Notes: generated by a model not told the origin, from the sequence alone. Numbered from the stretch's first letter, positions 28,793 to 40,164 are shown. The stretch is 64,000 nucleotides of DNA from Collimonas pratensis (GCF_001584185.1 NZ_CP013234.1:4092001-4156000), one strand, 5' to 3'. Translations and numbers: made by a program.

Positions 28793-30631
28793 TCATTTCT
28801 CAATGGAAACCGCCGACAGCTTTGCTGGTTCGTCGGCGCGCGCCCAGCCTTCGCCATCCTGCCCCCTGCCGCCGGCGTCTTGCCCGGGCTCGCGCGGCAA
28901 GGCCATGACTCTATTCCGGCCGCCGTCCTTGGCTTTGTACAAGGCCTGGTCGGCACGCACAATCAGGCTCTCCAGCGTATCGTCATGCTCAAAGGCGACC
29001 ACGCCGAAACTGGCGCTGATCCTGAGAGAGACGCCGTCATCCAGCTGGAAATCGCAGGCTCCGATCTCAACGCGCAGCTTCTCCGCGACGGCCCGCCCTT
29101 GTTCCAGGTCGATTTCAGGCAGCAGCAGCAAAAATTCTTCGCCGCCGTAACGCGCCAACAAATCGACCTTGCGCCGGCAGCGCCTGCTCAGTTCAGCCAC
29201 TTTGCAGAGCACCTGGTCACCAGCCAGATGGCCGTGCTGATCGTTGACGGCCTTGAAATGATCAACATCCATCAGGATCAAGGCCAGCTGCCGCCGATAA
29301 CGCTGGGCAATGCCGAATTGCTGCTCCCCTTGTGCAAAAAAAGCACGCCGGTTCAGCAGCCCGGTCAGGAAATCCGTGTCCGATGCGGCCTGCAACTGCG
29401 CAATCATCTCTTCGCGTTCTTTTCCAAGGCAAATTCTCTCTTGGCTGTGCGCTTTCAATACATGGATCGCGCGCATCATGTCGCCGATTTCATCGTCGTA
29501 GCGCGGCGCCGGAATGCTGGTAATCAAGCGCTCGTTGGCCAGGGAAACGAATAAATCGGTAGCCTCGAGGATCGGTCTGAGGACACGCCGCCGTATCACT
29601 CGCAGCAGCAGAAAAAAAACTCCCAGGGCCAGAGTTGCCAGGCCGACGGTCGCCAGCAAGAAATAACGCGCCTTCAGGTTACGCTGCTCGGCCTCACGAA
29701 TCATGTCCATGACGATCAGATCGCGCAGGCGGGAAATCGCCGCCATCTTCGGCACATAGCTGGCGATCATTTGGTCCGGAGTCAAGTCATAGCCTCCTGA
29801 GCTGCGTCCAATGACAAACAGCTTCGTCAGAAGATCAAGCCCGTCACCCAGGGGACCTTCACGAATCGACTGCAATGCTGTTTTGAACTCCGGCTTGTGG
29901 CTATATGCGCGCAGTTGCATTTCGATCACGCCATACAGTTGATCGACCTGCCCGGAGAGTTTAGCGAATGTGTATCTTTCCTGCGCCGTCAGCGGTCGTT
30001 GAGCGACCACTGGTGCAGTAAGGGTAGAGACCATCTGGCCGGCGACATTGCGCAGATTGGTGGCAAGTTGTGCGCTGTCCACACCGTCGTGGAACTGCTG
30101 ATCCACTTGGATGGCGATGCTGGAAAGAGCCGCGACCACCGGCGCAAAAGTATCCAGGGTACTCGGGATCATGGCGATGGCGGCAGCGGCTGCTTCCGGA
30201 TCGCGCTGCTCCTTTGGCCGTGCCGCCAGCGCGTCCATATCCGTGCGCGTCGCAGCCAGCCTCTGCTCTGTCAGCAGCAGGTCCGCCATCACCGGTGCCA
30301 GCCAAGGGCCGGGCCGTTCCTGCAAAGCCTGTCGCAGATTGCGTAGCGAGCGATCGCTGGCGGCCCGCACCGGCGCCAGCTTGCCGTGCATTGCCCTGTC
30401 TTCCGAAAAATCTTGCTGCAGCAGGAAATTACTCACCCCGCGTTCGGCGATCAGCTTCTCTTCCACCTGCAGCGCCAGGTGCAGTTTTCTGATCGCGGGT
30501 ATGCTTTCCGTACTGCGTTGGTACACCTTCCATTCGCCATCGACAATGATGCCGGCGAGCGTCAGGAACAGCAGCATCAGCAATAGGGAAATTAGCCCAA
30601 ATAAGCGATTTAGTGACATACGAAATGACAT
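28793..30631 (-). CDS. membrane-bound diguanylate cyclase
   Basis: 612 residues. Membrane segments at about 12-32 and 318-342 bracket a large helical periplasmic sensor region of unrecognised type. A HAMP-like linker (about 345-395) and a GGDEF domain (about 430-595) follow, with active site YGGEEFLLLLPE. The inhibitory I-site RKVD stands five residues before it, so the enzyme should make c-di-GMP from GTP with product feedback. There is no EAL domain. It lies 140 bp from the polysaccharide locus, a possible but unproven link. Confidence 0.9.
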   Translation of the reverse strand: MSFRMSLNRLFGLISLLLMLLFLTLAGIIVDGEWKVYQRSTESIPAIRKLHLALQVEEKLIAERGVSNFLLQQDFSEDRAMHGKLAPVRAASDRSLRNLRQALQERPGPWLAPVMADLLLTEQRLAATRTDMDALAARPKEQRDPEAAAAAIAMIPSTLDTFAPVVAALSSIAIQVDQQFHDGVDSAQLATNLRNVAGQMVSTLTAPVVAQRPLTAQERYTFAKLSGQVDQLYGVIEMQLRAYSHKPEFKTALQSIREGPLGDGLDLLTKLFVIGRSSGGYDLTPDQMIASYVPKMAAISRLRDLIVMDMIREAEQRNLKARYFLLATVGLATLALGVFFLLLRVIRRRVLRPILEATDLFVSLANERLITSIPAPRYDDEIGDMMRAIHVLKAHSQERICLGKEREEMIAQLQAASDTDFLTGLLNRRAFFAQGEQQFGIAQRYRRQLALILMDVDHFKAVNDQHGHLAGDQVLCKVAELSRRCRRKVDLLARYGGEEFLLLLPEIDLEQGRAVAEKLRVEIGACDFQLDDGVSLRISASFGVVAFEHDDTLESLIVRADQALYKAKDGGRNRVMALPREPGQDAGGRGQDGEGWARADEPAKLSAVSIEK

Positions 30632-30771
30632 AGGTGCGGACCGAAATCCGGCACGAATGTAATCTATTGTTTTTAATAGTTAAACGCTATTTGAATGAAA
30701 TAATCAATAGCTTACCTATCAAAGGATCCTATCACAAATCCAAAAATGCCAAGACGGATGCGGCCGCAGAC

Positions 30772-31920
30772 TCAAGCGCCCAGGCTCACCTGCTGCTCTG
30801 TCACCCCACGCATCGCCAGCACATCGCGATACAGCGTGGCATAACTCTCACCCATCACCCGCGCCGTAAACAATTTCTGGTAACGCGCTTGCGCACGCAC
30901 CCCCATGGCCTGCGCCTGGTCCGGGTTATTCCATAGCTGTTGCATCGCGGCCCTGAAAGCAGCGGGATCGCTGGGAGGCACCACCAGCCCGGTTTCGCCG
31001 TGGTTGTTGATATAACTGGTGCCGGTGCCGATTTCGCTGGAAATCATCGGCTTGCCATACATCGCGCCCTCCAGCAAAGAGATGCCAAAAGCTTCCGAGC
31101 GCAGGTGCGATGGAAAAACCAGGGCGTAGCATTGCCGCAGCAGCGCGACCTTGTCTTCATCGTTGACGATGCCGAGGAAGATCACATTGTTCAAACCTAG
31201 CTCGGCGGCGTGCCGCTTGAGCTCCTTTTCGATCGGGCCGGCGCCGACGATCACGATCGGATAATCGGTGCCGTGTGCTGCATCCAGCAGGATGTGCAAG
31301 CCTTTGTAGTAACGGATAGCACCGACGAACAGGAAGAAGCGGCCGCCTATGCGCTGCCGCCATTGCTCCATCACGGCTTCGGACGGCGTCGGATAACTGC
31401 TTTTATCAAGGCCGATCGGAATGACCTGGGTCTTTTCCTTGTAACCCGCCAGCACCGAACTGGTTTGCAGGTAGTTCGGCGAGGTCGCCACGATCGCGTC
31501 GACGCTGCTCAGGAAACGATGCATCAAAGGCCGATACAGCTGCAGCAGCACTTTGTAGCGCACGATATCGGAATGATAGGTGACCACGCTCGGCTTGTTC
31601 ATGCGCGTGACGAAATGCGCCAGGTCCATGAACGGCCAGGGAAAATGGTAGTGCACCAGGTCGAAATCCTCCGCCAGCTGGGCGAAGCGCCTGATCGCCG
31701 ACAGGGAAAAGCCGGTGGAGGCAATCTGCAGATCCTGCTTGACCCGGTGCACCAGGTGCCCGTGGTACATCAGTTCGGCCGGCTCCGGTGCTTCGCTCAG
31801 GGTCAGCACTTCGCTTTCAACACCGCTGGCGGACGAGCACTTGCACAACTGAAATATGGTCTGCGCGATGCCGCCATAGGATTCGGACTGGTAGGTCTTA
31901 TAAAAATGAAGAACTCGCAT
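30772..31920 (-). CDS. wbpZ: GT4 glycosyltransferase, WbpZ-like
   Basis: 382 residues, GT-B fold. It begins MRVLHFYKTYQSESYGGIAQ and has the nucleotide-sugar motif SEAFGISLLEGAMYGKP (retaining GT4 Glu pair) near residue 280. It is the last gene of the rmd-gmd-manC-wzm-wzt-GT-GT-GT series, the place of wbpZ in the P. aeruginosa D-rhamnan operon. WbpZ there adds the first rhamnose to the lipid-linked primer. Role assigned by order and family. Confidence 0.78.
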   Translation of the reverse strand: MRVLHFYKTYQSESYGGIAQTIFQLCKCSSASGVESEVLTLSEAPEPAELMYHGHLVHRVKQDLQIASTGFSLSAIRRFAQLAEDFDLVHYHFPWPFMDLAHFVTRMNKPSVVTYHSDIVRYKVLLQLYRPLMHRFLSSVDAIVATSPNYLQTSSVLAGYKEKTQVIPIGLDKSSYPTPSEAVMEQWRQRIGGRFFLFVGAIRYYKGLHILLDAAHGTDYPIVIVGAGPIEKELKRHAAELGLNNVIFLGIVNDEDKVALLRQCYALVFPSHLRSEAFGISLLEGAMYGKPMISSEIGTGTSYINNHGETGLVVPPSDPAAFRAAMQQLWNNPDQAQAMGVRAQARYQKLFTARVMGESYATLYRDVLAMRGVTEQQVSLGA

Positions 31921-32050
31921 TGCATCCTCTTTTGATTCCGCTTCATCATCCGTTGCGACAAGAAGTGAAAGCTATTTTCTATCGACGCTGACTGCCGGTC
32001 TCAGCGACAGTCCTTATCTTCTAACATCAAACAATATAAATAAACGCTAT

Positions 32051-33193
32051 TTAACCATTTGCGACTTGCCGATATACCCCGGCGGTGATCGCCGCGCACC
32101 TTGTCCAGGAAAACGCCTGTGCGCGTAGCAGGCCGGCGACTCTCCGTTCTGCCCACAGCGCGTCATCCTCCAGCAGCCGACGCATCTGTTCGGCCAGCCC
32201 GTCATCATCCTGGGGATCGATATAAGTACCGGCCGCGGCGGCAACTTCCGGCAGGCTGGCACGATCCGACGCAATCACCGGCGTGCCGCTGGCCATCGCT
32301 TCCAGCAAAGGCAATCCAAATCCCTCATACAGCGAGGGGAAGACCATGATCCGGGCGGCGGCCGTGACACTAGCTAGGTCGTCCTGGCCCAGATAACCGG
32401 CAAAGCGCACGTGGCCGGCGTTCACCGCCCGCGCCAGCGCTCCGCTCAGTTCATCTGTCTGCCAACCTTCCATGCCCACTATCAGCAAAGGAAAACGTGT
32501 GCGCAGCTGTGGCGACAAGCGTGCATGCGCCTTGAGTGTCAGCACCAGGTTTTTGCGCGGCTCCAGCGTCCCGACAGACAGGATGAAACGACGGTAAGCC
32601 AGGCCCATCGCATCCAGGCGAGGCAACAATTCCGGTTCATCGCGCGGCCGGAAGATGGCGGAACAGGCAAGCGGGGCCAGCACTACTTTTTCTAGCGGCA
32701 GGTTGAACTGCTGCCTAAGCTCTGCTCCGATAAACTCGGAATCCACCAAGATCCGGCTGGCATGCGCCACGGCCGGCGGCAGGCGTCGTTCAATCTCCTT
32801 CAAACGATCCCTGGGCTGGGTGTGCGGATAATGAATATGTGTCAGGTCATGCACGGTCATCACGGTCGGTCCGGAAAAATCCAGGGGCCACAAGGTCGGT
32901 TCGTGATAAACGTGCGGACGGATCCTGTGCGTGCCGCGGTCAAAGCAGCGCTGCTCCAGCAGCCGCCGCATCCGGTAGGCAGCCGGCAGTAGCCGCTTGG
33001 CCGCTCCGGCCCAGCGCGAATATCCCGGCATGGCTGCGCCAGCCAGCTGCGGCCGCCAGCTGGTGCCGTAAAAATACTGCAACTCCAGATCGGAATGCTG
33101 CTGCAAGGCCAGCGCCAGTTCGGCAACGTAGTTGCCGATGCCGGTGCGCGGCGCCCGCAGAATTCCGCTATTCAGTGCAATTTTCAGTTTCAT
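32051..33193 (-). CDS. wbpY: GT4 glycosyltransferase, WbpY-like
   Basis: 380 residues from ATG 33193 (MKLKIALNSGILRAPRTGIGNY). A start 33 bases earlier adds unconserved residues. The GT-B C-terminal half has SVGTLEPRKNLVLTLKA and YEGFGLPLLEAMASGTPVIA. It overlaps the 3' end of the preceding glycosyltransferase gene by 26 bases. In P. aeruginosa the equivalent WbpY helps build the D-rhamnan repeat; the role here is inferred from position. Confidence 0.78.
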   Translation of the reverse strand: MKLKIALNSGILRAPRTGIGNYVAELALALQQHSDLELQYFYGTSWRPQLAGAAMPGYSRWAGAAKRLLPAAYRMRRLLEQRCFDRGTHRIRPHVYHEPTLWPLDFSGPTVMTVHDLTHIHYPHTQPRDRLKEIERRLPPAVAHASRILVDSEFIGAELRQQFNLPLEKVVLAPLACSAIFRPRDEPELLPRLDAMGLAYRRFILSVGTLEPRKNLVLTLKAHARLSPQLRTRFPLLIVGMEGWQTDELSGALARAVNAGHVRFAGYLGQDDLASVTAAARIMVFPSLYEGFGLPLLEAMASGTPVIASDRASLPEVAAAAGTYIDPQDDDGLAEQMRRLLEDDALWAERRVAGLLRAQAFSWTRCAAITAGVYRQVANG

Positions 33194-34583
33194 CAAGGCC
33201 GCCTGCCACATGCTTTTGTTGGACATGTTTTTTCCGCTTCACCTGCTGCAGGACACGCTGCACCAGCTGACGCGCGGAGTCTTCCCAACCAAGCCAGGAC
33301 CAGTCTTGCATCTTTTGCGATGCCGGAAACATGCCGCTGCTTTCAAACTGAGCGATTAGGCGGCCCAACGATTCCGGCTGATCCAGGTCGAAGTAACTGA
33401 TGAAATCGCCGCCGATCTCCCGGAAAACAGGAATGTCGCTGGCCATCACCGGCAAGCCGCGCTGCATGGCTTCCACCAGCGGCAAACCGAAACCTTCCAC
33501 AAACGAGGGGAAAACCAGCGATTTCGCATGGCCGTAGGCGTATTCCAGTTCAACGTCGTCAAGATCATTGAACATGTACAGCCGCCGCTTCAGTTGCGGA
33601 TGTTTCTTTACGCGTTCAATCAGGCGTTCATTCTTCCAGCCGATGCGCCCGACAAAACACAGGACGACGTCGCTGCCGTCTTCCCACAAACGCTCAAAGG
33701 CATCCAGCAAATAAGCGTGGTTCTTGCGCGGCTCTATCGTGCTGACCATGAGGTAAACAGAAAGACCGGAAGCGAATAATTTTTGCACCGCGGGACGCAC
33801 TGTTTTGGCGGCATCAACCTGGTCAAGCTCGGAACCCAGATGAAAGAAGTCGAACCAGCGGTTGCTGGCCCGTTCGCTGCCCAGACGCCGCGTCACCTCG
33901 CTGTGCACCTGGTCGCGTATGGTGCTGGATATAGCGATGAAGCCGTCGGCCGTATTGGCGATCCATTCAAACCAGCGGTCGAACACCTGCACCAGCGGAC
34001 CGTCGCAGAACTGCGGATGGGTCAAGGGGATCAGGTCGTAGATGACCGATACGATAGATACGCCTTGCCGCTGCAATTTTTCCGCGACCGGGAAAAAATC
34101 GGCGTGCCACGAAGAGTCGAGCAGCAGCAAGATATCGTCGTCGCGACAGGTCATTTCCAAAGCGCGCGGCTGTATATCAATGTTTGCCAGCATCTTTTCG
34201 GTCAGGTACAGAGGCAGCATGAACGAAAAACTGACCAGGCGGCACAGCACGTAGGTTACCCGCCTGACATTATGCGAGGCCTTCCACGGCCATAAGGGCA
34301 GCAGGCGCGAATGAAGCAGCCAGTAGCGGTTGCGTACCTGCACCAGCTTCTGCGCCACTTTTTCCAGCTTTTTCTGCAGGCGGCTGCGCCATGCATCGCT
34401 GTGACTGGGCGCCAGCTGCGTGACTTCAAGTATTTTTCCGTGCTTGAATATGACGGGAACGCACACTGCTTCGTCTTGCACTGCCGGCAGGCGATTGACG
34501 ATGTTACGGACCACCCGCTGTATCCCCGAATTCATTTCGGGATGATGGAATACATAGGTGCATTCGATCAGCAATCTACTCAT
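33168..34583 (-). CDS. wbpX: GT4 glycosyltransferase, WbpX-like
   Basis: 471 residues. MSRLLIECTYVFHHPEMNSGIQRVVRNI starts the N-terminal Rossmann half; VSTIEPRKNHAYLLDAF and VEGFGLPLVEAMQRGLPVMA mark the C-terminal GT4 half. Its ATG overlaps the wzt stop (ATGA). Position directly after wzt matches wbpX of the P. aeruginosa common-antigen operon, where the enzyme extends the alpha-D-rhamnose chain. Confidence 0.78.
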   Translation of the reverse strand: MSRLLIECTYVFHHPEMNSGIQRVVRNIVNRLPAVQDEAVCVPVIFKHGKILEVTQLAPSHSDAWRSRLQKKLEKVAQKLVQVRNRYWLLHSRLLPLWPWKASHNVRRVTYVLCRLVSFSFMLPLYLTEKMLANIDIQPRALEMTCRDDDILLLLDSSWHADFFPVAEKLQRQGVSIVSVIYDLIPLTHPQFCDGPLVQVFDRWFEWIANTADGFIAISSTIRDQVHSEVTRRLGSERASNRWFDFFHLGSELDQVDAAKTVRPAVQKLFASGLSVYLMVSTIEPRKNHAYLLDAFERLWEDGSDVVLCFVGRIGWKNERLIERVKKHPQLKRRLYMFNDLDDVELEYAYGHAKSLVFPSFVEGFGLPLVEAMQRGLPVMASDIPVFREIGGDFISYFDLDQPESLGRLIAQFESSGMFPASQKMQDWSWLGWEDSARQLVQRVLQQVKRKKHVQQKHVAGGLDETENCTE

Positions 34584-35836
34584 ATTGTCACTCCATCCGT
34601 GCGCATGCTGCCGGCCGAGCGCTCAACCTCTATCTCAGCATCCAGGAATGCGCAGCCGACAAAATCCGGATGCTGGGTGTTGATCACATGAAAAATCACG
34701 CTGTAGTCGCGCCACTCGTAGTTGGTGTCAAGATGAGAATCCAGCCGCGACAAGGAAATGGCGACCGAATAACTCCCCTTACCCAGGTTCACCGGGAAGC
34801 GGCAGCGATACGTCAGGTTCTCGCCAGGCTGCAAGTCGGTCTGCGGCATCTCCAGCCGATGCGTGTTAATGCCGAAAATCGACTGCCCGAGCTTGTCCTT
34901 GATCATGTAGCCCATCACCAGGCGCGGCACTTCGGCATTGATCGCCACCAGGACTTCCAGCGTAGCGTAGGCGCCTACCTCGACGACATCCAGCCGCTTG
35001 CCCTCGTCATCCAGCAGATTCACCGACACAATACTGGCTTCGCCGGTGCCGGAAATGGTGCGCAGGCGGCCATCTTCCAACCGTTCCTGACGTACGGTCT
35101 GCTGCTCGCGTTCGGCCAGCATGGCATTGTAATAATCCATCACCTCTACCGGATCACCCTGCATTTCCAGGCGGCCGCGGTTAAGCAGGATGGCGCGATC
35201 GCAAATGGTCTGGATCGCATAGCGGTCATGAGAAACAATCAGCAAGGTAGTACCCGCGCGCCGGAACGCACGGATCCGCTCGAAACTCTTGTGCTGGAAA
35301 TAGGCGTCGCCGACAGACAGTGCTTCATCCACAATCAGCACGTCCGGACGGCTGGCCGTGGCAACACTGAAAGCAAGCCGCATCTGCATGCCGCTTGAGT
35401 AGGTGCGCACCGGCTGGTCGATGTACTCGCCTATTTCGGCAAATGCTTCTATCGCCGGCATCAGCGCGACGATCTCGTCGCCGCGCAAGCCTTGCAGCTG
35501 GCCAGCCATGATCGCGTTCTGCCTGCCGGTAAAATCGGGATGGAAACCCATGCCGAGTTCCAGCAGCGCCGCCACCCGCCCCTGGATATCGATCGTGCCC
35601 GTCGTACTCTGGGTGGTGCCGGCAATCAGCTTCAGCAGCGTGCTTTTGCCGGCGCCGTTGATGCCGACGATGCCCACCGCTTCGCCGGCCGTCAGCTGGA
35701 AATCGATATCTTGCAAAACCCAATGCAACTGGTGCCGCGGCCTGGAAAACGGCGACATCCATTCGGCCAAGCGGGCCCAGCGCCCGCCATATGTCTTGTA
35801 GGCCTTACCCAGGCCTTTAACCGTCACGTTACCCAT
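34580..35836 (-). CDS. wzt: O-polysaccharide ABC exporter, ATP-binding subunit
   Basis: 418 residues. The nucleotide-binding domain (1-245) has GINGAGKSTLLK (Walker A), YSSGMQMRL (signature), VLIVDEALS (Walker B) and IVSHD (H-loop). The C-terminal part (about 260-418) is a beta-rich domain of the kind that in Wzt proteins recognises the modified end of the glycan before export. That fits the methyltransferases in this locus. The ATG overlaps the wzm stop. Confidence 0.93.
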   Translation of the reverse strand: MGNVTVKGLGKAYKTYGGRWARLAEWMSPFSRPRHQLHWVLQDIDFQLTAGEAVGIVGINGAGKSTLLKLIAGTTQSTTGTIDIQGRVAALLELGMGFHPDFTGRQNAIMAGQLQGLRGDEIVALMPAIEAFAEIGEYIDQPVRTYSSGMQMRLAFSVATASRPDVLIVDEALSVGDAYFQHKSFERIRAFRRAGTTLLIVSHDRYAIQTICDRAILLNRGRLEMQGDPVEVMDYYNAMLAEREQQTVRQERLEDGRLRTISGTGEASIVSVNLLDDEGKRLDVVEVGAYATLEVLVAINAEVPRLVMGYMIKDKLGQSIFGINTHRLEMPQTDLQPGENLTYRCRFPVNLGKGSYSVAISLSRLDSHLDTNYEWRDYSVIFHVINTQHPDFVGCAFLDAEIEVERSAGSMRTDGVTI

Positions 35837-36645
35837 CAGAGTTCATCCACCATTTCACCGGAGTGTTTGCGAAACAGCAGCATCCCGAAGACGCACAAGG
35901 CTACGCTCAACAAAGCAACCGGCCACAAGCTGCTCCAATGCGGCCACGCCGCACTGATGAAGATTCCCTGGTAGGCGATGATCAAGGCGCTCATCGGATT
36001 AAATTTGAGCAAGGTCTGGACACCCGCGGGCAAGGTCGACACCGTATAGACAATCGGCGTGAACCAGAACCAGAACTGCAGCACGATGCCAAACAGCTGG
36101 CCGATATCGCGAAAAAAAACGTTCAGTACGCCAAGCACGATGCCAAGCCCCACCGAAAACAGCACTTGTAGCAGCAGCAGCGGCAACATGGCGAAGAAGA
36201 CCCAGCCGGGGAAATTGCCGGAAACCAGCAGAAAACCAAGGAACAGAGCGAAGATGATGCCGAAATTCAGGCCCGCGTTCAACACCGTAATGATCGGCAG
36301 GCAGATGCGCGGAAAATTGAGTTTCTTGATCATGTTGCCATTTTCAAGAAACACGTTCTGCATGCGCGATACCGTCTCGGTAAAAAATCCCCAGGTCAGC
36401 AAGCCGGCGCACAGGTAAATCCCGTAGGCGAACTGGCTGCTGGCGTTCGGCAGGCGCGCATGCATGATCTGCGAGAAAATCACCGTATAGACCACGATCA
36501 TGGCCAGGGGATTCAGCACCATCCAGGCCGCGCCCAGCATCGAATTCCGGTAACGCGACTGGAACTCGCGCCTGACGCTGCCGGCAATGAAGCCGCGGTA
36601 GTGCCAGATCGAACGCAAGAGGGTTTGCGCCCGAGTCTTCTGCAT
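35836..36645 (-). CDS. wzm: O-polysaccharide ABC exporter, permease subunit
   Basis: 269 residues from ATG 36645 (MQKTRAQTLLRSIWHYRGF); a longer open frame runs into manC and is not coding. Six hydrophobic segments are visible, and the family motif SRYRNSMLGAAWMVLNPLAMIVVYTVIF sits near residues 30-57. It is the ABC-2 type membrane partner of Wzt and flips the lipid-linked polysaccharide across the inner membrane. It starts 20 bp after manC. Confidence 0.93.
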   Translation of the reverse strand: MQKTRAQTLLRSIWHYRGFIAGSVRREFQSRYRNSMLGAAWMVLNPLAMIVVYTVIFSQIMHARLPNASSQFAYGIYLCAGLLTWGFFTETVSRMQNVFLENGNMIKKLNFPRICLPIITVLNAGLNFGIIFALFLGFLLVSGNFPGWVFFAMLPLLLLQVLFSVGLGIVLGVLNVFFRDIGQLFGIVLQFWFWFTPIVYTVSTLPAGVQTLLKFNPMSALIIAYQGIFISAAWPHWSSLWPVALLSVALCVFGMLLFRKHSGEMVDEL

Positions 36646-36665
36646 CAGTTTCAACACTTTCAGCA

Positions 36666-38147
36666 CTATCGGCACCTGCCGTATTTGTCGTCGAAGCGGA
36701 CGATATCGTCTTCGCCCAGATAGGCGCCGCTCTGCACCTCGATCATGACCAGTTCCAGCAAACCGGGATTTTCCAGGCGATGCCTGGTACCGGCAGGGAT
36801 GTAGGTCGATTCGTTGGTATTGACATAGATTTCCCGCTCGCCGTTGACCACCTTGGCCATGCCGTGCACCACCACCCAGTGCTCGCTGCGGTGATGATGC
36901 ATCTGTAGCGATAGCGATGCGCCCTGCTTGACCACGATGCGCTTGATCTTGAAGTTGGGTCCCTGCTCCAGCAAGGTATAGCTGCCCCATGGGCGGAACA
37001 CGGTACGATGCAGCTTATAAGTATCGTGCTCGCTGCTTTTGAGCTGCTGTACCACTTTCTTTACGTTCTGCACATGGTCGGGATGCGCAATCAGCAGCGC
37101 GTCGGGGGTGTCCACCACGATCAGATTGTTGACGCCGACAGTCGCCACCAGGCGCTGCTCGGAATAGATGTAATTGTTCCTGCTGTCGATCAGGACTGCC
37201 TCGCCCAGCACACGGTTTTCCTGCTCGTCAGGCTCCACCAGTTGCCGCAAGGCGCCCCAGGAGCCGATATCGTTCCAGTCAAAGCCGGCCGGTATCACCG
37301 CGACCTTGTCGGAACGTTCCAGCACGGCATAATCGATCGAAATATCCTGCATCGCCATGAAACTTGCGCTGTCCAGTTCTTGCAGCAAGACGCCGGCAGA
37401 AGGAGCGGCCGGGCTGGCTTCGATACAGGCGGTAGCTGCCGCCAGAATCTCGGGTGCATGCTTTTCAAGTTCGGCTAAAAAGACCGACACAGAAAAGCAG
37501 AAAATGCCGGCATTCCACAGATGCTTGCCGCTGCCGACGAAGCCGGCGGCGCGCTCGGCATCCGGCTTTTCGATAAAACGTTTGACCTGCGCAGCACCAG
37601 CGCTATCGATCTGGTCGCCGCACTCGATATAGCCAAAGCCGGTTTCCGGCGTCAGCGGCCGTACACCGAAGGTCACCAGGTAGCCTTGCTTGGCGACTTC
37701 TATGGCGTGTCGCACCGCGTCGGAAAAACACTCGACATCCTTGATCAGGTGATCCGCCGGCATCACCACCATGATGGTGTTATCGCCATGCAAGGCGCGC
37801 AGCGACACGGCTGCCGCCGCGATTGCCGGCGCCGTATTGCGTCCGGCAGGCTCAAGCATGAAATGCGGACGGTGATGCGGCCCCAGGTCGGCAGAGATGA
37901 ATTCGTCTTTGCTCTGGAAATAATAGTCGCGATTCGTGACGCTCAGGATATCGCCGCGGATGCCGATCTCGGCCACCCGCTGATAGGTTTTCTGCAGCAG
38001 GCTCTTGCCGTCCGGCAGCTTGATGAAGGGCTTCGGATGCCCTTCCCGCGAAACCGGCCACAAGCGCGTGCCGGCGCCGCCCGAAAGCACCACTGGCACG
38101 ATCACGGCCGTTGCTGTTAATGGAATACCGGGTTCTGGCGTACGCAT
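36666..38147 (-). CDS. manC: mannose-1-phosphate guanylyltransferase / mannose-6-phosphate isomerase
   Basis: 493-residue bifunctional type II enzyme. The nucleotidyltransferase domain (1-300) starts VPVVLSGGAGTRLWPVSREGHPKPF, with FVEKP-like RFIEKPD near residue 190. The C-terminal cupin isomerase domain has QMHHHRSEHWVVVHG. It makes GDP-D-mannose for gmd/rmd. In the P. aeruginosa operon this place is held by wbpW. Confidence 0.94.
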   Translation of the reverse strand: MRTPEPGIPLTATAVIVPVVLSGGAGTRLWPVSREGHPKPFIKLPDGKSLLQKTYQRVAEIGIRGDILSVTNRDYYFQSKDEFISADLGPHHRPHFMLEPAGRNTAPAIAAAAVSLRALHGDNTIMVVMPADHLIKDVECFSDAVRHAIEVAKQGYLVTFGVRPLTPETGFGYIECGDQIDSAGAAQVKRFIEKPDAERAAGFVGSGKHLWNAGIFCFSVSVFLAELEKHAPEILAAATACIEASPAAPSAGVLLQELDSASFMAMQDISIDYAVLERSDKVAVIPAGFDWNDIGSWGALRQLVEPDEQENRVLGEAVLIDSRNNYIYSEQRLVATVGVNNLIVVDTPDALLIAHPDHVQNVKKVVQQLKSSEHDTYKLHRTVFRPWGSYTLLEQGPNFKIKRIVVKQGASLSLQMHHHRSEHWVVVHGMAKVVNGEREIYVNTNESTYIPAGTRHRLENPGLLELVMIEVQSGAYLGEDDIVRFDDKYGRCR

Positions 38148-38159
38148 CTTGCTCTCCCT

Positions 38160-39167
<1,008 letters not shown>

Positions 39168-39178
39168 TTATTCTTGTG

Positions 39179-40111
39179 TCACGGCTGCGCTTGCGCCGCC
39201 GCTACCCTGGCATCCCAGTCCGCCAGGACGTTCAATAAGGTCTGCTGCATGGCAATGGCCGGCTGCCACGCCGTGGCCTGCGTGATCTTCTGGTTGCTGC
39301 CTTTTACCCGGCGCAAGTCGGACGGCCGCAAACGCGCAGGGTCCTGCTCGATCACGGCGTCAGTCTCGGTCAGGTACAACATGCTGGCGATCATGTCGCG
39401 AATCAGATATTCCTTGCCCGAGCAGACGTTGTAGGTTTCCCCGTTCTGGCCGTTTTCGAGCAAGGCCAGATAGGCAGAAATGACATCTTCCACATCCAGG
39501 AAATCACGGCTGACGTCGACGTCGCCGACCAGTATCCGCGGCTCCTGCAGCTGCAGGCGGATACGCGCCAGCTGGCGGGCGACGCTGGAAATCACGAAGT
39601 CTTCGCGCTGTCCCGGGCCGATATGATTGAACGGCCGCGCCACCATGATGCGCCACGGCAGGTTGCAGCTCCACTGGTAGCACAGCAGCTCCGCCGCTGC
39701 CTTGCTGACCGCATAAGGATTTTGCGGGCGCGCCGGCTGCTGTTCGTTGATCGGCAACAATTCCGGATCGACGCGGCCGTACACGTCACCCGAACTGACA
39801 TAGAGAAAAGTGCCGTTGAAGCCGCTGCGCTGCAATGCCTGCAGCAGGTTGAGCGTGCCCTTCAGGTTGACGTCCAGGGTGTGCGCCGGATCGCGGAAGG
39901 CCTCCGGGATAAAGGTCTGGCCCGCAAGATGGATCACGGCGTCCGGCCGCGCTAGCTGCAGCACCTGGTCCAGCGCTGCCGGATCCAGAAGATCATAGGC
40001 GCTTTCAGCGGTTATCAATTGCCAGCCGCGAGCGGCGACGGCGTGTTCGCGCAAACGCTCAAAGGCAAGGCCGACAAAGCCTGACTGCCCGGTGATAAAT
40101 AATCGCTTCAT
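39179..40111 (-). CDS. rmd: GDP-6-deoxy-D-lyxo-4-hexulose reductase
   Basis: 310-residue SDR: FITGQSGFVGLAFERL, AVIHLAGQTFIPEAF, YVSSGDVYG and NPYAVSKAAAELLCYQW (catalytic Tyr/Lys). It reduces GDP-4-keto-6-deoxy-D-mannose to GDP-D-rhamnose. Pairing with gmd gives the complete D-rhamnose donor pathway. A second possibility, GDP-6-deoxy-talose reductase, is less likely given the common-antigen gene order. Confidence 0.9.
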   Translation of the reverse strand: MKRLFITGQSGFVGLAFERLREHAVAARGWQLITAESAYDLLDPAALDQVLQLARPDAVIHLAGQTFIPEAFRDPAHTLDVNLKGTLNLLQALQRSGFNGTFLYVSSGDVYGRVDPELLPINEQQPARPQNPYAVSKAAAELLCYQWSCNLPWRIMVARPFNHIGPGQREDFVISSVARQLARIRLQLQEPRILVGDVDVSRDFLDVEDVISAYLALLENGQNGETYNVCSGKEYLIRDMIASMLYLTETDAVIEQDPARLRPSDLRRVKGSNQKITQATAWQPAIAMQQTLLNVLADWDARVAAAQAQP

Positions 40112-40164
40112 ATGCAGCCGCTCCTTTCCTGCAGTTGATCACTCAAAGCCATGGCGCGTTTCCA